64,000 bases of DNA from Chamaea fasciata. Lineage: Eukaryota > Chordata > Aves > Passeriformes > Sylviidae. Location of the stretch: positions 81,462,317 to 81,526,316 of the forward strand of contig JARCOQ010000002.1 of the NCBI GenBank assembly GCA_029207755.1. The letters are read 5' to 3'. A program made the translations under genes and the position numbers. The notes beneath the pieces are model-generated. The model did no database searches. It saw nothing but the letters and a program-made list of their open reading frames with translations, and was not told the DNA's origin. Numbering within the stretch: position 1 is the stretch's first letter; every line of letters starts with the position of its first letter. Positions 62,011 through 64,000 of this stretch are shown here, piece after piece.

Positions 62011-64000
62011 TGAAATCTTAACTAGTATGAAGAGTACGAAATAATCTGCCAATAGTGAATGACTATGTTATGAAGGGATGGATAAATACAGAGTGTTAGT
62101 AAATGCAAATGCAGAATATGAGAAAAAACAGCCACACCTATGTATTTATAAGAATAGGACCTAAATTAACTGCTACTCAACGAGTTAAATAAATATTGTG
62201 ATTTAAAACATCATCGATATTTCATGCCAGTCATAAAGGCAAATAAAATTATATTACTTAGCAGGAAAGAAGATGAAAACAGGACAGAAAGCGTCCCTCT
62301 TCCTTTGTAGAAACCCTTGGTTCATCCTGTTGCACATACACAAAAGGAGTCTGGTTGAACTGGAAAAAAAGAGAGCAATGGTTAGCAGGACAGGATGGCT
62401 TTGTACAAGGTGGGGCACAGAACAAAGGTCCCTCTGCTTCCAAACAGATGACTGAGGTGTGGTATCACAGAGTTATGAATGGTGTAGAAAGTGAACGAGA
62501 AGTGGTCATTCCCTGTCTTATTGTACGCAAAGTAGAGAACATCCAACAGAATAAATGATACAACAAACAAACTACTGAAGTACAACCTTTTGAGTGTAAT
62601 TAGGTGTGTCATTAAATCACGCAGCCTGCTGTCCCAGAACTCTTTGGCAGACAAGCACTTGAAGGAACTGAAAGTGCAATTAGGTGAAGTAATGCTGACC
62701 ATGTTCATTGGGAGGCCATGTGTGACCTTGGATTCAGGAAATCTCTGAAACTTCTTGTTTCTAGGAGGGTGTATTGGAAAAAATCACTCCTAGACTAATT
62801 GCTGTCATTTCTTTTCCTTCAGCATCTACTTCAGGTTACTGTTGGAAAGAGGGTACTTGTCTAGATGTATCTTAGGTTTGATAAGCAGGGTCATTCTTAA
62901 CCTCTTGTTGGAACAGATGGGTAGCTGAAACCTAAGGCAATAACGATGACTTTTTTTTCTTTTCAAATTGACATTCTCTCCCTTGCTCATTTTTTGCTTC
63001 TTTTCTCAAAGGAACACTTACAACAATGTTTTCACCTTTCAAGTAAAAAAAGGCATATATTTAATAGTGACTGCTGTACAATGAACTTGATGACAAAAGA
63101 CGTGGTATCTCTAGACACAAGGAAGTTTGTATCACATTCAGAATTTATTTTTTATGGCTGGTCACATCCTTACACCTAACTTTATTTAAATCCATGCCTT
63201 AAATGCTTTACAGATGAGATCCAAGATCTGTATTTCTTTTATTGAAATTTTTATAAATTCCTTTAAAAACCTGCTCATATTGTATTGAGTTCAAATTTCT
63301 CATCCTTGGAGATTTTTGAGGCAGTCATTCCTCTTTTTTAGGCATATTCTATTTGTTATGCACACTCATAAAATCATAATCTTCCTAACACCAGCTGATA
63401 GGATTTTGTTTTTCTCTTGAGGGATTGGGTGCCTTCACAAGCACTGTCTTCAGGCTGGTGCTTCAAAGAAATCAGTTCCCCTTCAATCATAATGAGGATT
63501 ATGCTACTCTGAGGAGGCATCTTGATTCAAGTTTTCATTTGGAAACTTTTATATTCTGTTGGCCAAAGACATCTAACCATTATCCTTTGCAATTCCTTAA
63601 TCAGATGGTATGCTCTTATACAGAATTGATTACTGTACCACCAACCTTTTTCTGGTAATGCACATATATGTAGGAGTTTATGGGCTCCACTTCTGAGCTT
63701 GGGCTGCTTGAAGTCAGCAGTGGGAGACGGAAGGGCTGTTAGGCATGCTGCACATCGTGGAAAGTTATCCCTCGTTTTAGGGATTAACTGATACGTAATT
63801 ATGGCTCTGTAAGTCAAGCGATGAGCATATATCTCAGGTTCCCTGGGTACTGGTGAAAGAGTGGGTCACACTTGTCAGCTGGGGTGTGTGGGGGGAGCTG
63901 GGAGGTGATGTGCCGGCACGGCTGCCCTGCCCTTGGGCAGCTCTCCCTCCTGCCTTCCCTCCTGGGATTCCCTGCAGTGGTTCATCGCAGGCTGAGGGGT

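Larger units (their letters stand above)
55712..64000 (+). other. DHRSX: DHRSX intron 2 (5' part, incomplete)
   Basis: The donor is at 55712 and no exon 3 is found before the window ends. Acceptor-like sites occur, for example poly(T)-CCCTTCAG at 59400 and TTTTATAG near 60446, but the sequence after them does not encode the expected SDR residues in the required phase. It contains CR1 fragments at 57340, 60515 and 61733. The last 150 bases become GC-rich. Confidence 0.8.

Overview
The window is vertebrate nuclear DNA, almost certainly from a bird. It is mostly non-coding, carries CR1 retrotransposon fragments ending in the avian CR1 3' terminal repeat (seen here as the reverse complement AGAATCATAGAAT), has one sharp CpG island, and holds two recognisable protein-coding loci. 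No bacterial-type operons, CRISPR arrays, rRNA genes or convincing tRNA genes were seen. The species cannot be fixed from the sequence. In mammals the same gene pair lies in pseudoautosomal region 1. In birds that block is autosomal, by general knowledge rather than from this sequence.

Layout: (i) 1 to about 17.6 kb is intergenic sequence upstream of the CpG island, with one CR1 fragment and several A/T-rich simple tracts. (ii) About 17.9 to 19.5 kb is a CpG-island promoter containing the first coding exon of DHRSX (18573-18684). (iii) 18685-55603 is DHRSX intron 1, about 36.9 kb. Nested inside it on the same strand is the uninterrupted 695-codon ZBED1 gene (25544-27631) with a probable multi-kilobase 3' UTR. 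(iv) 55604-55711 is DHRSX exon 2, which encodes the start of the Rossmann fold. (v) 55712-64000 is the beginning of DHRSX intron 2, with three sense-oriented CR1 fragments. The remaining DHRSX exons lie beyond the right edge.

How they fit together: DHRSX is a short-chain dehydrogenase/reductase linked to dolichol synthesis. ZBED1 (the vertebrate DREF homologue) is a nuclear BED-finger DNA-binding protein derived from a hAT-family transposase. The two run in the same direction. ZBED1 has no CpG island of its own, so it probably uses the DHRSX CpG island as promoter and is spliced from a first exon there to the acceptor just before its start codon.

No clearly new biological system is visible. 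The observations most worth checking are: an in-frame 54-nt candidate cassette exon in the CpG island; two exact TATCGATA (Drosophila DRE) octamers flanking the shared promoter and ZBED1; transposase-like acidic residues kept in ZBED1; an overlapping upstream ORF at the ZBED1 start; a minus-strand signal-peptide-like mini-exon; and a mirrored set of G-run tracts around DHRSX exon 1.
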